Of a stretch of 64,000 nucleotides of DNA, positions 15,803-24,765 are shown piece by piece. Location of the stretch: positions 71,974 to 135,973 of the forward strand of contig URCF01000006.1 of the NCBI GenBank assembly GCA_900546365.1, given 5' to 3'. Position 1 is the first letter of the stretch; the number at the start of each line of letters is the position of its first letter. The notes beneath the pieces are model-generated. The model ran no database searches, was not told the DNA's origin, and worked only from the letters and a program-made list of their open reading frames with translations. This stretch comes from an uncultured Porphyromonadaceae bacterium. Its GTDB lineage: Bacteria; Bacteroidota; Bacteroidia; Bacteroidales; Muribaculaceae. The position numbers and the translations under genes are program-made.

Positions 15803-18262
15803 ATGTTTTTCACGATTTTAGCGGCCGGAGTGGCTGCTATGTCGCTGAGTGCCCGCCAACTTGATCCCTCAGAAGCACTGAGACGTGCAGAGATGAGTGT
15901 GACACCCTCCGAGCATACACCGCTCTCTATGACCACGGGCCGGCAACCGATGACGCTAAGGTACACTGCCACTGACCGCACCGATGATTTGAATACGGTG
16001 TATGTGTTCAGCCGCGGTGACAATGGCGGATTTGTGGTTGTGGCTGCGGACGACACCGCTCCCTTCCCGCTGCTCGGATACGCCGACAGCGGCGAGTTTG
16101 ATGCTGCCAATATGCCCCCCGCCATGGAATGGTGGCTCGGCGAATACAGCAGCGAGCTGGCCTCCCTCGCCAAAAACGATATTGAGCCGCTACTCGAGGA
16201 AGAGGAGGAGGACACCCGCGCCTCCATCGCCCCTATCGTGAAAACCATGTGGAACCAGACCACTCCATTCAACAACTACTGCCCCACAGTGCGGGGTGTA
16301 CGCTGTCCGTCAGGATGTGTGGCCACTGCCATGGCTCAAGTGATGAGCGTGTTCAAATACCCGGAAAAGGGTATTGGCGAACACTCCTACACTCCCTACG
16401 ATGTGGGGTACCCGCTCACCATGAGCTTCGAGAACACCACCTTCGAATGGGACAAAATGCTCGACAGCTACGATGAGGATTCCCCCGCTGAAAACGATGA
16501 AGCGGTGGCCAATCTTATGTACGCCCTCGGCGTGTCGGTCAACATGCAGTACACTCCCACCTCTTCGGGCGGCTCTATCGAAACCGCCGCCGTGAGCCTC
16601 GTGAAATATTTCAACTACGACGAGGGGCTGCAGGTGTATCAGCGCGATTTTTACGAGCTGGAACGATGGATCAACGCCATCTATGCCGAGCTGGAAGCAG
16701 GACGACCGGTGCTCTACGGCGGCAGGAACGGCTCTGTGGGCCACTGCTTTGTGCTCGACGGATACCGCACCGGTGAGTATTTCCATGTCAACTGGGGCTG
16801 GGGCGGCATGAGCGATGGCTATTTCCGCATCACCTCTCTCAACCCTGCCCTGCAAGGCGTGGGTGGCAGTGCCGAAGGGTACAACCGCAGCCAGGAGATG
16901 GTGATAGGCATACAGCCGCCCGTAGGTGCCGATAAAGTGGCGCCAAGAGTGGTGTTGCGTGGTGACCTCACCACAGACAACAAAACTTATATGCGCACTG
17001 ACAACGGCTCCGTGGCTTTCCGATGCAACATCGGATTTATATGCCAGAGCGTGGAGACTATCACGCTCCAGATGGGCGTCAAGTGCGTCAACGAGGCCAC
17101 CGGCGACAGTGTGCTGGTGATGAACGACGAATGGCACTCGATGTCAATGAACTCCGGACTGATGACATACAATATCAATATGGCTGACCTGCCGCAAACC
17201 GGGGTGTACAATGTCACTTCGGGCTTCAAGACCGAGGACGGGACATGGTACGACTGCCTTGTGCGGCTCAACCAGTCGGGCACTCTTAAAATGACAGCCA
17301 CCGAAGAGACTCTCGCTTTCGGACCTGTGGACGATGACCCCGAAATCAGTGTGGAGGACTTCGAGCTCGCATCGCCTGTATATAGCGGCAAGCCAGTGCT
17401 CGTCAACGCCTCGCTCCATGTGGAGGGCCGCGAACTGCTCGACAATGTGCGCCCCGTGCTGCTCTCCACCGACAATGGAACAGTAGTGGCTCTCGGCGAG
17501 ATTGTGGAGGTGGATGTACCAGCCGGAGAAACTGTGGCTTTCAGCTGGGAAGGCACCATGTCGCCGAGTTTCAAAACCGGCAATTACAAACTGCAACTCA
17601 AGAGCGACGGCTACGGCCTCATCGGCCCGAGCGTGGATGTGACAGTCAAACCCACCCCCACTTCCACACCCGAAGTCATCGGAAGCGTGGAGATTGACGG
17701 CGGCACTCACGGACAGTCCGCTGACGACATTGCCCATGTGGGCACCAACGCGAGAGTGAAAATCAGCGTCACCTGTACCCAGGGCTACTTCGCTTCTCCC
17801 GCCTGCGCCTGGATCTACTACGACGATTCGCGACAGGTGCGCGGCCTCGGCAACAAGTTCATCGCCATCGACTCCGCCCAAACCTACACCCGCGACTTCA
17901 CCGCTTGGCTCGGCGACCTCAAGGATGACCATGTGTACATGCTCAAACCATGGGCTCTGAACTACGGCGTGATAGGCAACCCGATATATTTCCAAAAAGG
18001 ACTTACAGGCATTGAGCAGATCAAGGCCGAGGATGTGGGTATATGGCCCAACCCGGCTGTGAGCAATGTGACTCTCACCGTTGACCGACCGATTGAGCGG
18101 ATAGATATTTTCTCGCTCTCAGGTGCTCCGGCCAACAGGGTGGACGGAGCGATGCAAACCTCCGTGGAGTTCAATGTGGACACTCTCCCGCCGGGACTCT
18201 ACATTGTCAAAGCCACCTGCCACGACGGCTCCGTGCGCTCCTACAAACTTATCAAACGATAA
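15803..18262 (+). CDS. Secreted C10 (streptopain-like) cysteine protease with type IX-like C-terminal tail
   Basis: This 819-residue protein has a short hydrophobic leader (1-17), a propeptide region of about 19-140, then the peptidase C10 domain. Catalytic C172 lies in CPSGCVATAMAQV and H314 in GSVGHCFVLDGY, followed by HVNWGWGG. Residues 375-700 look like Ig-like domains, and the last 75 residues (IWPNPAVSNVTLTV to YIVKATCHDGSVRSYKLIKR) match a type A T9SS sorting tail. The ATG at 15803 is the first after an in-frame stop; the leader lacks a basic n-region, so signal function is likely but atypical. It is monocistronic and convergent with the next gene, with a 4-base gap. Host or dietary protein breakdown is the likely role. 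Confidence 0.9.
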   Translation: MFFTILAAGVAAMSLSARQLDPSEALRRAEMSVTPSEHTPLSMTTGRQPMTLRYTATDRTDDLNTVYVFSRGDNGGFVVVAADDTAPFPLLGYADSGEFDAANMPPAMEWWLGEYSSELASLAKNDIEPLLEEEEEDTRASIAPIVKTMWNQTTPFNNYCPTVRGVRCPSGCVATAMAQVMSVFKYPEKGIGEHSYTPYDVGYPLTMSFENTTFEWDKMLDSYDEDSPAENDEAVANLMYALGVSVNMQYTPTSSGGSIETAAVSLVKYFNYDEGLQVYQRDFYELERWINAIYAELEAGRPVLYGGRNGSVGHCFVLDGYRTGEYFHVNWGWGGMSDGYFRITSLNPALQGVGGSAEGYNRSQEMVIGIQPPVGADKVAPRVVLRGDLTTDNKTYMRTDNGSVAFRCNIGFICQSVETITLQMGVKCVNEATGDSVLVMNDEWHSMSMNSGLMTYNINMADLPQTGVYNVTSGFKTEDGTWYDCLVRLNQSGTLKMTATEETLAFGPVDDDPEISVEDFELASPVYSGKPVLVNASLHVEGRELLDNVRPVLLSTDNGTVVALGEIVEVDVPAGETVAFSWEGTMSPSFKTGNYKLQLKSDGYGLIGPSVDVTVKPTPTSTPEVIGSVEIDGGTHGQSADDIAHVGTNARVKISVTCTQGYFASPACAWIYYDDSRQVRGLGNKFIAIDSAQTYTRDFTAWLGDLKDDHVYMLKPWALNYGVIGNPIYFQKGLTGIEQIKAEDVGIWPNPAVSNVTLTVDRPIERIDIFSLSGAPANRVDGAMQTSVEFNVDTLPPGLYIVKATCHDGSVRSYKLIKR

Positions 18263-18266
18263 GAGC

Positions 18267-19550
18267 CTAACCCCGGGGAGCCATGGCGGCGAGCAGACGG
18301 TGGCCAATGCGGCAGAACAGGCATTTGCGCTTCTCACAATACTGACGACGGAGCTGAATCAAAGCCTGGGAAGCGAAAGCATCACCTGCTTTGATGCCTG
18401 ACCGCACAAACGGCTCCACCACAGAATTTTTCTCTGCCGGCAATTGCTGGAGAATACCTACGGCACGGTCCATCAGGGCCGTGTCGTCGTGTGTGTGGCC
18501 GTAGGCATACAGCAGCGGCACCACAGCATTGATCGTAAGCAGGTTGATTGAGCTGAAGCTCAGCGGAGAGATGACCCTTGGCGAACTTGCTCCAAAACTG
18601 TAACGTGTGTGCCAGTACTCGGACAGCCTCACATCAAACAGCAACCGGGCATCCTCAACACTTTTCACATCCAGCACCCTGCTCATAAGCTGAAATCCGC
18701 CTGTAAGCATTGCCGCCAGCAGCGCTATGCGCCGCTGAGGAAACATCGGCGGTCTCATCCGGGCCATCTTCCACCCGAGCGACCCGGGACGCTTCAGACC
18801 GAATTTATGTGCCATGAACGCATATTCCTGCCTGAGCTTATTGGCATACGGATCATCGTCGGGCGCATCGTCAAGCAGTCCGCTCTGCCCGAACAGCAAT
18901 GCCTCCACCGCCAGCTGAGAGTTGCTGTGCTTGCCTATCACATTGAGCGGCAAGCTCAAGGCAAGGCGCTCGAAAGGGTCGCCGTTGATGCTGAACCCGA
19001 GGCTTCGGGCGATTGTGGCGTAGCAGGCTGTCTGCCAATCGCCGTTGAGCCGCTGAAGCAGCGACAATATACGTTCCTCCTTGTCGTAGAGCCTCTCAAA
19101 CCCCAGTGCCGAGAGCCATGCGGTAATATGCACCGCGGGGATTGACGGTATCTGCGATGCACACGGCAGGGAGGTGTCGGCACAGCTTACAAGCTCGTCG
19201 TAGCGGCGGGAGAATTCCGGCGAGCATGGCATGAGCAGCTGAGGGATAACCTCACCGTTGGAGCGCGTTATATCGGCATCATCCTTGTCCACCACATGGA
19301 GTATCACCGAATCGTAGGCGGCATCGCCGTCATGATGATGGCGGTGCCAATCGGATGCCTTGACATGAATCTCCACATCGCCGGCCCACAGATGGCCTCC
19401 GATGGAGATTTTGGCATTGAAAAAATCAGGGCCTGAGTTTGTGTTGTGCAATCCCGGGTCAATGATGCGCACCGCACGCCCGTCGGTGGTACGCAGGCGC
19501 TCCTGCGGCCACAGACGGTGCTTCCACAGATATTGCATAAGCCGCTCCAT
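18267..19550 (-). CDS. DUF2851 family protein
   Basis: The protein has 427 residues and no signal peptide. The N-terminal block (YLWKHRLW, then DPGLHNTNSGPDFFNAKI and WAGDVEIHVKASDW around residues 30-70) is the hallmark of DUF2851, a Bacteroidota protein family of unknown function. The C-terminus holds a cysteine group (QYCEKRKCLFCRIGHRLL) that could bind a metal. It is the last gene of the kdsD-led minus-strand run, 22 bases after ribH. I cannot assign a reaction. Confidence 0.85.
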   Translation of the reverse strand: MERLMQYLWKHRLWPQERLRTTDGRAVRIIDPGLHNTNSGPDFFNAKISIGGHLWAGDVEIHVKASDWHRHHHDGDAAYDSVILHVVDKDDADITRSNGEVIPQLLMPCSPEFSRRYDELVSCADTSLPCASQIPSIPAVHITAWLSALGFERLYDKEERILSLLQRLNGDWQTACYATIARSLGFSINGDPFERLALSLPLNVIGKHSNSQLAVEALLFGQSGLLDDAPDDDPYANKLRQEYAFMAHKFGLKRPGSLGWKMARMRPPMFPQRRIALLAAMLTGGFQLMSRVLDVKSVEDARLLFDVRLSEYWHTRYSFGASSPRVISPLSFSSINLLTINAVVPLLYAYGHTHDDTALMDRAVGILQQLPAEKNSVVEPFVRSGIKAGDAFASQALIQLRRQYCEKRKCLFCRIGHRLLAAMAPRG

Positions 19551-19572
19551 AACCCGGGAAACGGTGTCCGGC

Positions 19573-20055
19573 TCAGAGCCGCGAGGCGGCGCGCTTGAAC
19601 TCTATCATATCCAAGGCTGTGTGGGCTGCCTCTACACCTTTGTGGCCATGGGCACCACCTATACGCTCGCGGGCCTGCTCCTCATCGTTGACCGTGAGCA
19701 AGCCGAATATCACCGGTGTGTCGCAATCGGCATTGAGGGTCGTGACCCCTTGAGTCACCGACTGACACACATAATCGAAATGCGGAGTGTCGCCGCGCAC
19801 CACGCATCCGAACACTATCACGGCATCAAACAACGACTGCTCGATGAGCTGCGAGGCGGCAAAAGTGAGCTCCACGGCTCCGGGCACCTCAAAGCAGCAC
19901 ACATCATCCTGCTTCAGTCCCGCCTCGTGGAGGGTTTTGACGGCTCCGTCGCGGAGCGGATAGGTGAACTGCGAGTTCCATTTCGCGGTGACAATTGCCA
20001 CACGCGCATCTTCTATGTCGCTGTGAGTGTGAAATGTGGGAGTGTTGGTTGACAT
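19573..20055 (-). CDS. ribH: 6,7-dimethyl-8-ribityllumazine synthase
   Basis: It condenses 5-amino-6-ribitylaminouracil with dihydroxybutanone phosphate, the penultimate step of riboflavin synthesis. The 160-residue protein has the substrate motif WNSQF at 26-30, PGAVELTFAA (58-67), VVRGDTPHFDYV with catalytic H92 and the conserved VIFGLLTVNDEEQA. Length and motif order are standard. It lies 15 bases after the helical-repeat protein gene. No other riboflavin gene and no FMN riboswitch is seen nearby. Confidence 0.96.
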   Translation of the reverse strand: MSTNTPTFHTHSDIEDARVAIVTAKWNSQFTYPLRDGAVKTLHEAGLKQDDVCCFEVPGAVELTFAASQLIEQSLFDAVIVFGCVVRGDTPHFDYVCQSVTQGVTTLNADCDTPVIFGLLTVNDEEQARERIGGAHGHKGVEAAHTALDMIEFKRAASRL

Positions 20056-20070
20056 GACTGGTGATTGGGA

Positions 20071-21087
20071 TTAGCGTGGAAATATTTTGTGCCAGAAAGC
20101 GAGAATGTCGGTGGAGCCGTGCTTGGCATTGTAGAGGATATCCACAATGCGCCGGTGCTGGGCGTCGGCATTGAGCTTGGTGGCTTTATGGAGCAATGTG
20201 TTGAGCAGGTGCACCCCCTTGTCGCGGGTGGTTTTGAGCTCAAGGAGTGCCTCACCGAGGTCAATTGACAGCTCAAGCTGCTGCAATCCGAACTCAGGCT
20301 GGAGCTTGCCCAGATATTTGAGTGCGCGGGTGAAATATTGCACGGCCTCGCGCTGACGCGACATCTTGGCGAGTGTGCGGCCCTCCTGTGCGAGCGATTC
20401 TATGAGCCTCATTGCTGCGCCCTCCACACCCTCGGCTGCCTCGGTGAGGTAGGCGGCTGTTGCTTCATGGGCGTGGGCCAACGCCGCTGTCTGACGCTCA
20501 CGTGAGCGGTAGATCTGAGTGGCGGCATTGACGCTCATCAGGTGGGCGGGGCCGTAGCGGTCGGGGTTGATACGGGCCAGTCGCTCGAATATATGCATCG
20601 ATTTGTCGATTTCGCGCTCGGCCTGCTTGAACTCGCCTTTGTCAAAATGCACAAGGCTTAGGTCATAGAGCAGTGCTCCGAGCGTGAGCTGGAACGGCTC
20701 ATCCTTGCGCCGCGCCTCGATGGCAAGCAGATTGAGGGTGGCGGCAGCGGAGCGCAGAGCCTCCTCGGTGTCGCCGTTGTGGATATACACCGCCGTGAGT
20801 ATCTGCATCAAAGCAGCATGGATATCGAGCAGGTGGCCCTGTTCCTCACCCATACGCTGCACTATGGAGTCAAACGAGGTGATCTGCTCCACGGTGGCCG
20901 GCACACCCTTCTCCAGAGCCATTCGCCGGGCGGCAGCACGGAGATAATCGTATGCGGCGTTGAATTTCAGCTCGCCAAGGGCATGACGGAGCTCGGCGCG
21001 GTTGAACTCGCCGGCGGTTTGCTCCATTATCGGCTCGATGTCAAAAGACAGCGGCAGGAATAGCGGTTCTAACGAGCTGTTTTTCAT
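20071..21087 (-). CDS. TPR-like helical repeat protein
   Basis: A soluble, almost entirely helical protein of 338 residues. Several segments fit 34-residue tetratricopeptide spacing, for example LLYDLSLVHFDKGEFKQAEREIDKSMHIFERLA (about 143-175) and EAVQYFTRALKYLGKLQPEFGLQQLELSIDLGEALLEL (about 250-290). There is no catalytic motif, and a protein-binding scaffold is the likely role. It sits between the PfkB-like gene and ribH with gaps of only 7 and 15 bases. In Bacteroidales a TPR protein beside ribH is common (from memory, not checked). Confidence 0.75.
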   Translation of the reverse strand: MKNSSLEPLFLPLSFDIEPIMEQTAGEFNRAELRHALGELKFNAAYDYLRAAARRMALEKGVPATVEQITSFDSIVQRMGEEQGHLLDIHAALMQILTAVYIHNGDTEEALRSAAATLNLLAIEARRKDEPFQLTLGALLYDLSLVHFDKGEFKQAEREIDKSMHIFERLARINPDRYGPAHLMSVNAATQIYRSRERQTAALAHAHEATAAYLTEAAEGVEGAAMRLIESLAQEGRTLAKMSRQREAVQYFTRALKYLGKLQPEFGLQQLELSIDLGEALLELKTTRDKGVHLLNTLLHKATKLNADAQHRRIVDILYNAKHGSTDILAFWHKIFPR

Positions 21088-21094
21088 CGTTGTG

Positions 21095-22000
21095 TCAATG
21101 GTTTATGATAGCTGAGCGGGCGGCGGCATCGGCGCCGGCGGCGGTGAGTGAAGCTATGGCGCGGAGCTGCTCTTCGGTCAGCGACAGCGGCTCGGCTGGC
21201 TCTGTGCGGCGGATGTCGAGGCTCTCCAAAGCTGTGGCCAGCGATGCGAGTTCTCCGGCCTGCCATATCAGCGACTGCGGAGCCTCGGAGACCGGTGCCG
21301 AGGCCGACAGATTGTGATGGTGGATAGAGAGGGAGTTGGTGGCCAAGTTGAAGTACACCATTGTGGGACAATAGAACCGCACATGCTCCTTGTAGCATTT
21401 ATCGGCATCAGAGTCCGCAAACAGCATCATGGTGTCAGTGGGCGACAGCACCGTAATGTCGGCACGCTCCATCAGCTCGAGAATCACCGGCGTGGCGCGG
21501 GTGATGCGCGGCACCTCATGGGGTGTGAGCAGTGGGGTATAGACGGCAATGGCGTTGCGGTCGGCAATATGGTCAAGGAGATCGGTCAGAAACTGATGAT
21601 AGCGCGGCGACAGGATGGTGGGTGAGCCTAAAATCACCACATCGTCCGGATCAATCCGCGGCCACGAGGCATCGAAGCGCTCCTCAGGCTGCGAAACATA
21701 GAGTATCGGAGCTGCATCCGTGCCCACAAACAATGCCGAAGGGGTGGGCTCTCCGGTGCTCACACGGTCGATACACTGAGTGTTGACACCGGATGATTCA
21801 AGCACTCTGCACAGCAGCGAGCCAACGGCATCGCGGGCCATCTCACCTATCATCCACACCGGCTTGGCCTGCTGCCCGAGAAGCATGGCGCAGTTCTGAA
21901 GCGCGGAGCCGGGCATCCACTTCACAGGAGCCCCCGGTATGGTGTCGGCCGGCATCATTATGTCAATGCGGCACGGTCCGATAACAATATATTTTCTCAT
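21095..22000 (-). CDS. PfkB-family protein lacking the catalytic motif (probable pseudoenzyme)
   Basis: The 301 residues begin with a PfkB/ribokinase-like first strand and glycine-rich sugar site (VIGPCRIDIMMPADTIPGAPVKWMPG), then GEMARDAVGSLLCRVLESSGV and VILGSPTILSPRYHQF as in the central sheet. In place of the C-terminal signature DTxGAGD the sequence reads SLIWQAGELASLATAL, so the catalytic aspartate and anion hole are missing. Kinase activity is therefore doubtful. The N-terminal half could still bind a sugar or nucleotide. It follows kdsD by 18 bases, so a regulatory or scaffolding role near Kdo synthesis is possible. Confidence 0.75.
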   Translation of the reverse strand: MRKYIVIGPCRIDIMMPADTIPGAPVKWMPGSALQNCAMLLGQQAKPVWMIGEMARDAVGSLLCRVLESSGVNTQCIDRVSTGEPTPSALFVGTDAAPILYVSQPEERFDASWPRIDPDDVVILGSPTILSPRYHQFLTDLLDHIADRNAIAVYTPLLTPHEVPRITRATPVILELMERADITVLSPTDTMMLFADSDADKCYKEHVRFYCPTMVYFNLATNSLSIHHHNLSASAPVSEAPQSLIWQAGELASLATALESLDIRRTEPAEPLSLTEEQLRAIASLTAAGADAAARSAIINH

Positions 22001-22018
22001 AGTGCTGCGGTGAGGTGT

Positions 22019-22618
22019 TTACTGGCGCGACTTATGTCCAAGATAGCCGCCATGGTGGCGCTTGGCGTAATCGGCCTTGGTGAATCCGGTGAGGCGCATC
22101 ACATTCACCACCAGCACATCACCTATCACTGTCATCATAGTGGTGGAGGTGGTGGGAGTGAGCCCCAGCGGGCACACTTCCGGACTTCCGCCGGTGAACA
22201 ATGTGGCATCGGCTTTGTGAGCCAGCTCACTGTCGGCTTTGCCGGTGATGACGATGGCGGGAATTTCAGGATAGAGGTTTCGGGCCAACTCGATGAGATC
22301 AAGAATCTCGCGGGTGCGCCCTGAGTTGGACACCAGAAGCATCACATCGTTGGGCTGGAGCACGCCGAGGTCGCCGTGCTGGGCCTCCGAGGGGTGGAGA
22401 TTGACAGCCGGAGTACCTGTGGATGAGAATGTTGTGGCTATATTCATGGCTATCTGTCCGGCCTTGCCCATGCCTGAGGTGACAAGCTTGCCGCCCTTGC
22501 GGTGCACATGCTCTATTATCAGCTCCACGGCCCGGTCATAGTCGGCCGAATACGGTATGTTTTCTATAGCTTTGCTCTCCTCATGGAGTATCTGGTGCAT
22601 TGATTGCTCTATGGTCAT
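22019..22618 (-). CDS. kdsD: D-arabinose 5-phosphate isomerase, SIS domain only
   Basis: It should interconvert ribulose 5-phosphate and arabinose 5-phosphate for Kdo and thus LPS core synthesis. The protein from the ATG at 22618 has 199 residues: SGMGKAGQ (48-55), HPSEAQHGD (75-83), SNSGRT (97-102) and the PLGLTPTTSTT loop. It lacks the two CBS domains of E. coli KdsD; a similar SIS-only enzyme is known from Bacteroides fragilis. An earlier in-frame ATG at 22645 lies on top of the -7 box and is rejected. It is the first gene of the run down to DUF2851. Confidence 0.87.
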   Translation of the reverse strand: MTIEQSMHQILHEESKAIENIPYSADYDRAVELIIEHVHRKGGKLVTSGMGKAGQIAMNIATTFSSTGTPAVNLHPSEAQHGDLGVLQPNDVMLLVSNSGRTREILDLIELARNLYPEIPAIVITGKADSELAHKADATLFTGGSPEVCPLGLTPTTSTTMMTVIGDVLVVNVMRLTGFTKADYAKRHHGGYLGHKSRQ

Positions 22619-22642
22619 GGCTGTAAATGACAATTTATAATG

Positions 22643-22672
22643 CAAAGATACTCATATTTGACCTGCCGCCAA
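22643..22672 (-). promoter_or_regulatory. Promoter of the kdsD-ribH operon
   Basis: On the minus strand TTG (22672-22670), 19 bases, then TATCTTTG (22650-22643), a perfect Bacteroidota -33/-7 pair. Transcription would begin near 22637, just before the ATG at 22618. Confidence 0.8.
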
Positions 22673-22836
22673 ACTAATTTCAGGTTTTTATGACGCATAC
22701 TCAGCCTCGTTCCCTCAGAAGCGACACCCCAACCACCACAAATGTTAAATAAACAAAAAAAACACGTAATCAGTTCAATTTAATTTGCATTTTAAAGCTA
22801 TCTTTAGCATGACATAACATCCCTAATTCTTTTATC

Positions 22837-23952
22837 ATGAACAAATTATTATTTCTCTCGCTTTCCTTGATTGCAGCATCATTGCAAGCCGAACCGCCAC
22901 ATAAGATTATCGATGGCGTCGATTATATAATTGACGGAAATACCGCGATTGCAACATCGCCAATGGATGAATCGGCAAAGTCCGCGCAGGATATTATCAT
23001 ACGCCAAAGCGTGGAATATGACGGCACAGAATACCCCGTATCTCAATTCTGGGGATACTGTGTAGCATACGATGGGCAACGCATACACCTCCCTGAAGGA
23101 ATCACCACCATACAGGGAGAATCGTTCGGAGCCAGGATTGATGCACTGCCATCCTCAATTGAGAACATCATGAGCGGATCACTGCGTGAGGTGACCCTAC
23201 CCGCTGATCTGTATCTGCCCAATATCCGCATCCTCGGGCCAAACGCACTTAATGCCACCGGTGGGACAACACTCCGACTTGGTCCGTCGTTAAAGCTGCT
23301 TGGAACCGATGCGTTCAATACTGCCATGACGAAAGTGGAATTTGACTGCAGCGATGGCAATGAGCCACTTGACTTAGGATGGAACAGCCTCAACCACTTT
23401 CCCGGTCAAGAGCTGCTTTTACCCAAAAGGAATCAGTTGAAAATCAGCGACTGCGTCATGGAGTATTCTGACAACATCGAGCGCATTCTGTTTCCGAACA
23501 TCGCAAAAATAGAATATGGCGGTGCTGATGCCTACAACTATCTGGCAAATGTGATTGAACTCAACGGCTGCTTTTTCAGAGAATGCCCGAACCTCAGGGA
23601 GATTGTGTGCCTCGGAGCAGAGCCTATTGAAATCACCAACACCGACCTTATTTTCTCATATCCGGTAAGCAACGCCACAGAATTCCGCATCGTTGACAAG
23701 CCGGAAAATATCATCCTCAAAGTACCGGCCGGGAGCGAAACCCTCTACCGTTCACATCCGCTATGGGGCAAGTTCAAGACCATTTACGGGTTTGAGAACG
23801 GAGATTACACCGCCATCGAGACAATCATTTGCGAGCCAACGGAATCAGAATCCACCTACTACAATCTTCAAGGAATCAAAGTAGCTTGTCCTATCAAGGG
23901 ACAACTCTACATCCGCGATAGCGGGCGCAGTATTGAGAAAATAGTCTATTAG
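22837..23952 (+). CDS. Secreted BspA-like leucine-rich repeat protein
   Basis: The protein has 371 residues: signal peptide MNKLLFLSLSLIAASLQA, then an LRR_5/BspA-type region (LPEGITTIQGESFGARIDALPSSI, LRLGPSLKLLGTDAFNTA, NVIELNGCFFRECPNLREIVCLG). It ends with STYYNLQGIKVACPIKGQLYIRD, a tail common on secreted Prevotella/Muribaculaceae proteins. It likely sits at the cell surface and may bind host proteins, as BspA does. Base composition is visibly more AT-rich than its neighbours and it is flanked by an AT-rich 190-base upstream gap, suggesting transfer. It ends 7 bases from the convergent thioesterase gene. Confidence 0.82.
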   Translation: MNKLLFLSLSLIAASLQAEPPHKIIDGVDYIIDGNTAIATSPMDESAKSAQDIIIRQSVEYDGTEYPVSQFWGYCVAYDGQRIHLPEGITTIQGESFGARIDALPSSIENIMSGSLREVTLPADLYLPNIRILGPNALNATGGTTLRLGPSLKLLGTDAFNTAMTKVEFDCSDGNEPLDLGWNSLNHFPGQELLLPKRNQLKISDCVMEYSDNIERILFPNIAKIEYGGADAYNYLANVIELNGCFFRECPNLREIVCLGAEPIEITNTDLIFSYPVSNATEFRIVDKPENIILKVPAGSETLYRSHPLWGKFKTIYGFENGDYTAIETIICEPTESESTYYNLQGIKVACPIKGQLYIRDSGRSIEKIVY

Positions 23953-23959
23953 ACACCTG

Positions 23960-24466
23960 TCAGGATTGCGGGGCGGCGGTGTGGGCGGTGACTATTGGTC
24001 GTCCCTCCCACTCCTGCACGCTCTCAATCCATTCGGGGTCGATATCGATTCCTTTGCGCAGCTTGGGGTCAAATCCGGCCATCACGGTGTGGGTGATGCA
24101 CTTGGTTTCGCCGGTATCGGCGTTGACCATCCGCTGCTCGAGGGTGAACGATCGCCCGGAGCACGCACCGACGGTGGTCCACACCTCCAGCGGCTCATTG
24201 AAATAGGCCGGGCTATAGAAATCGCAGTCGATATGCACCACCACAGCCTTTATCTCCAGCTGCCCTTTGAAGCGTGCGGGAGCTGTGGCCTCGAGATATT
24301 TGATTTTGGCCAGGTCCATTATCGACAGGTAGGCATTGTTGTTCAGATGTCCCAGCAGGTCGATGTCGCTGAAGCGGGTCTGCACTTTGATATGATGGCG
24401 GAAAGGATGCTTCGCTTCCGGCACCCTCGGATTGGTGGATGGTAGATAGTTGAATGGTCGGTCCAT
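23960..24466 (-). CDS. Hotdog-fold acyl-CoA thioesterase (4HBT)
   Basis: The protein has 168 residues from the ATG at 24466; the much earlier in-frame start at 24664 would run through the DUF721 gene in another frame and is rejected. The 4-hydroxybenzoyl-CoA thioesterase signature is present: TRFSDIDLLGHLNNNAYL (30-47) with D36, followed by VVHIDCDFYSPAYFNEPLEVWT. It probably hydrolyses acyl-CoA or acyl-ACP; the substrate is unknown. It starts 5 bases after DUF721 and closes the recF-DUF721-thioesterase run. Confidence 0.87.
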   Translation of the reverse strand: MDRPFNYLPSTNPRVPEAKHPFRHHIKVQTRFSDIDLLGHLNNNAYLSIMDLAKIKYLEATAPARFKGQLEIKAVVVHIDCDFYSPAYFNEPLEVWTTVGACSGRSFTLEQRMVNADTGETKCITHTVMAGFDPKLRKGIDIDPEWIESVQEWEGRPIVTAHTAAPQS

Positions 24467-24471
24467 GACAG

Positions 24472-24765
24472 TCAATGAAATACTATTTGCGATATAACAT
24501 CCGAGCCGGCCGCTTTGTTGAGCTGCTCCACCAGCGAGGAGCGGTGAAACGACAGCTCGTTCTTCAGCACCGCCGAGCTTAGATACACATGCATCACCCC
24601 CCCTTCGGCCACATAGCGCCGGGTGGTGTAGCGGTTCACCCCGGTCCCCACAATCTCGGGCCACATATACAATGCCCGCTGCTCGGCCATGGCGGTGTCA
24701 AGACCGTCGCGCCGCAGCGATTCCGCTATTATATCTCCTATCAGCCTGGGGTCGGTACGCTTCAT
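24472..24765 (-). CDS. DUF721 protein (DciA-like)
   Basis: The protein has 97 residues, starting at the ATG at 24765, which overlaps the recF stop as ATGA. The order helix - WPEIVG - strand-rich RYVAEGGVMHVYLSSAVLKNELSFHRSSLVEQLN is that of DUF721. The family includes DciA, the helicase-loading factor of bacteria that lack DnaC, and DUF721 genes often sit next to recF in Bacteroidota. A role in replication start or repair is likely but not proven by sequence. Confidence 0.85.
   Translation of the reverse strand: MKRTDPRLIGDIIAESLRRDGLDTAMAEQRALYMWPEIVGTGVNRYTTRRYVAEGGVMHVYLSSAVLKNELSFHRSSLVEQLNKAAGSDVISQIVFH

Noticed and set aside
15397..15864. 155-codon plus-strand ORF across the fuc-nan terminator
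   Set aside because: It overlaps the creatininase-family gene in another frame, runs through the terminator hairpin and has low-complexity Pro/His content.
24467..24664. 66-codon extension of the thioesterase
   Set aside because: It overlaps the DUF721 gene in another frame and has no domain content; the 168-residue form starts 5 bases after DUF721.
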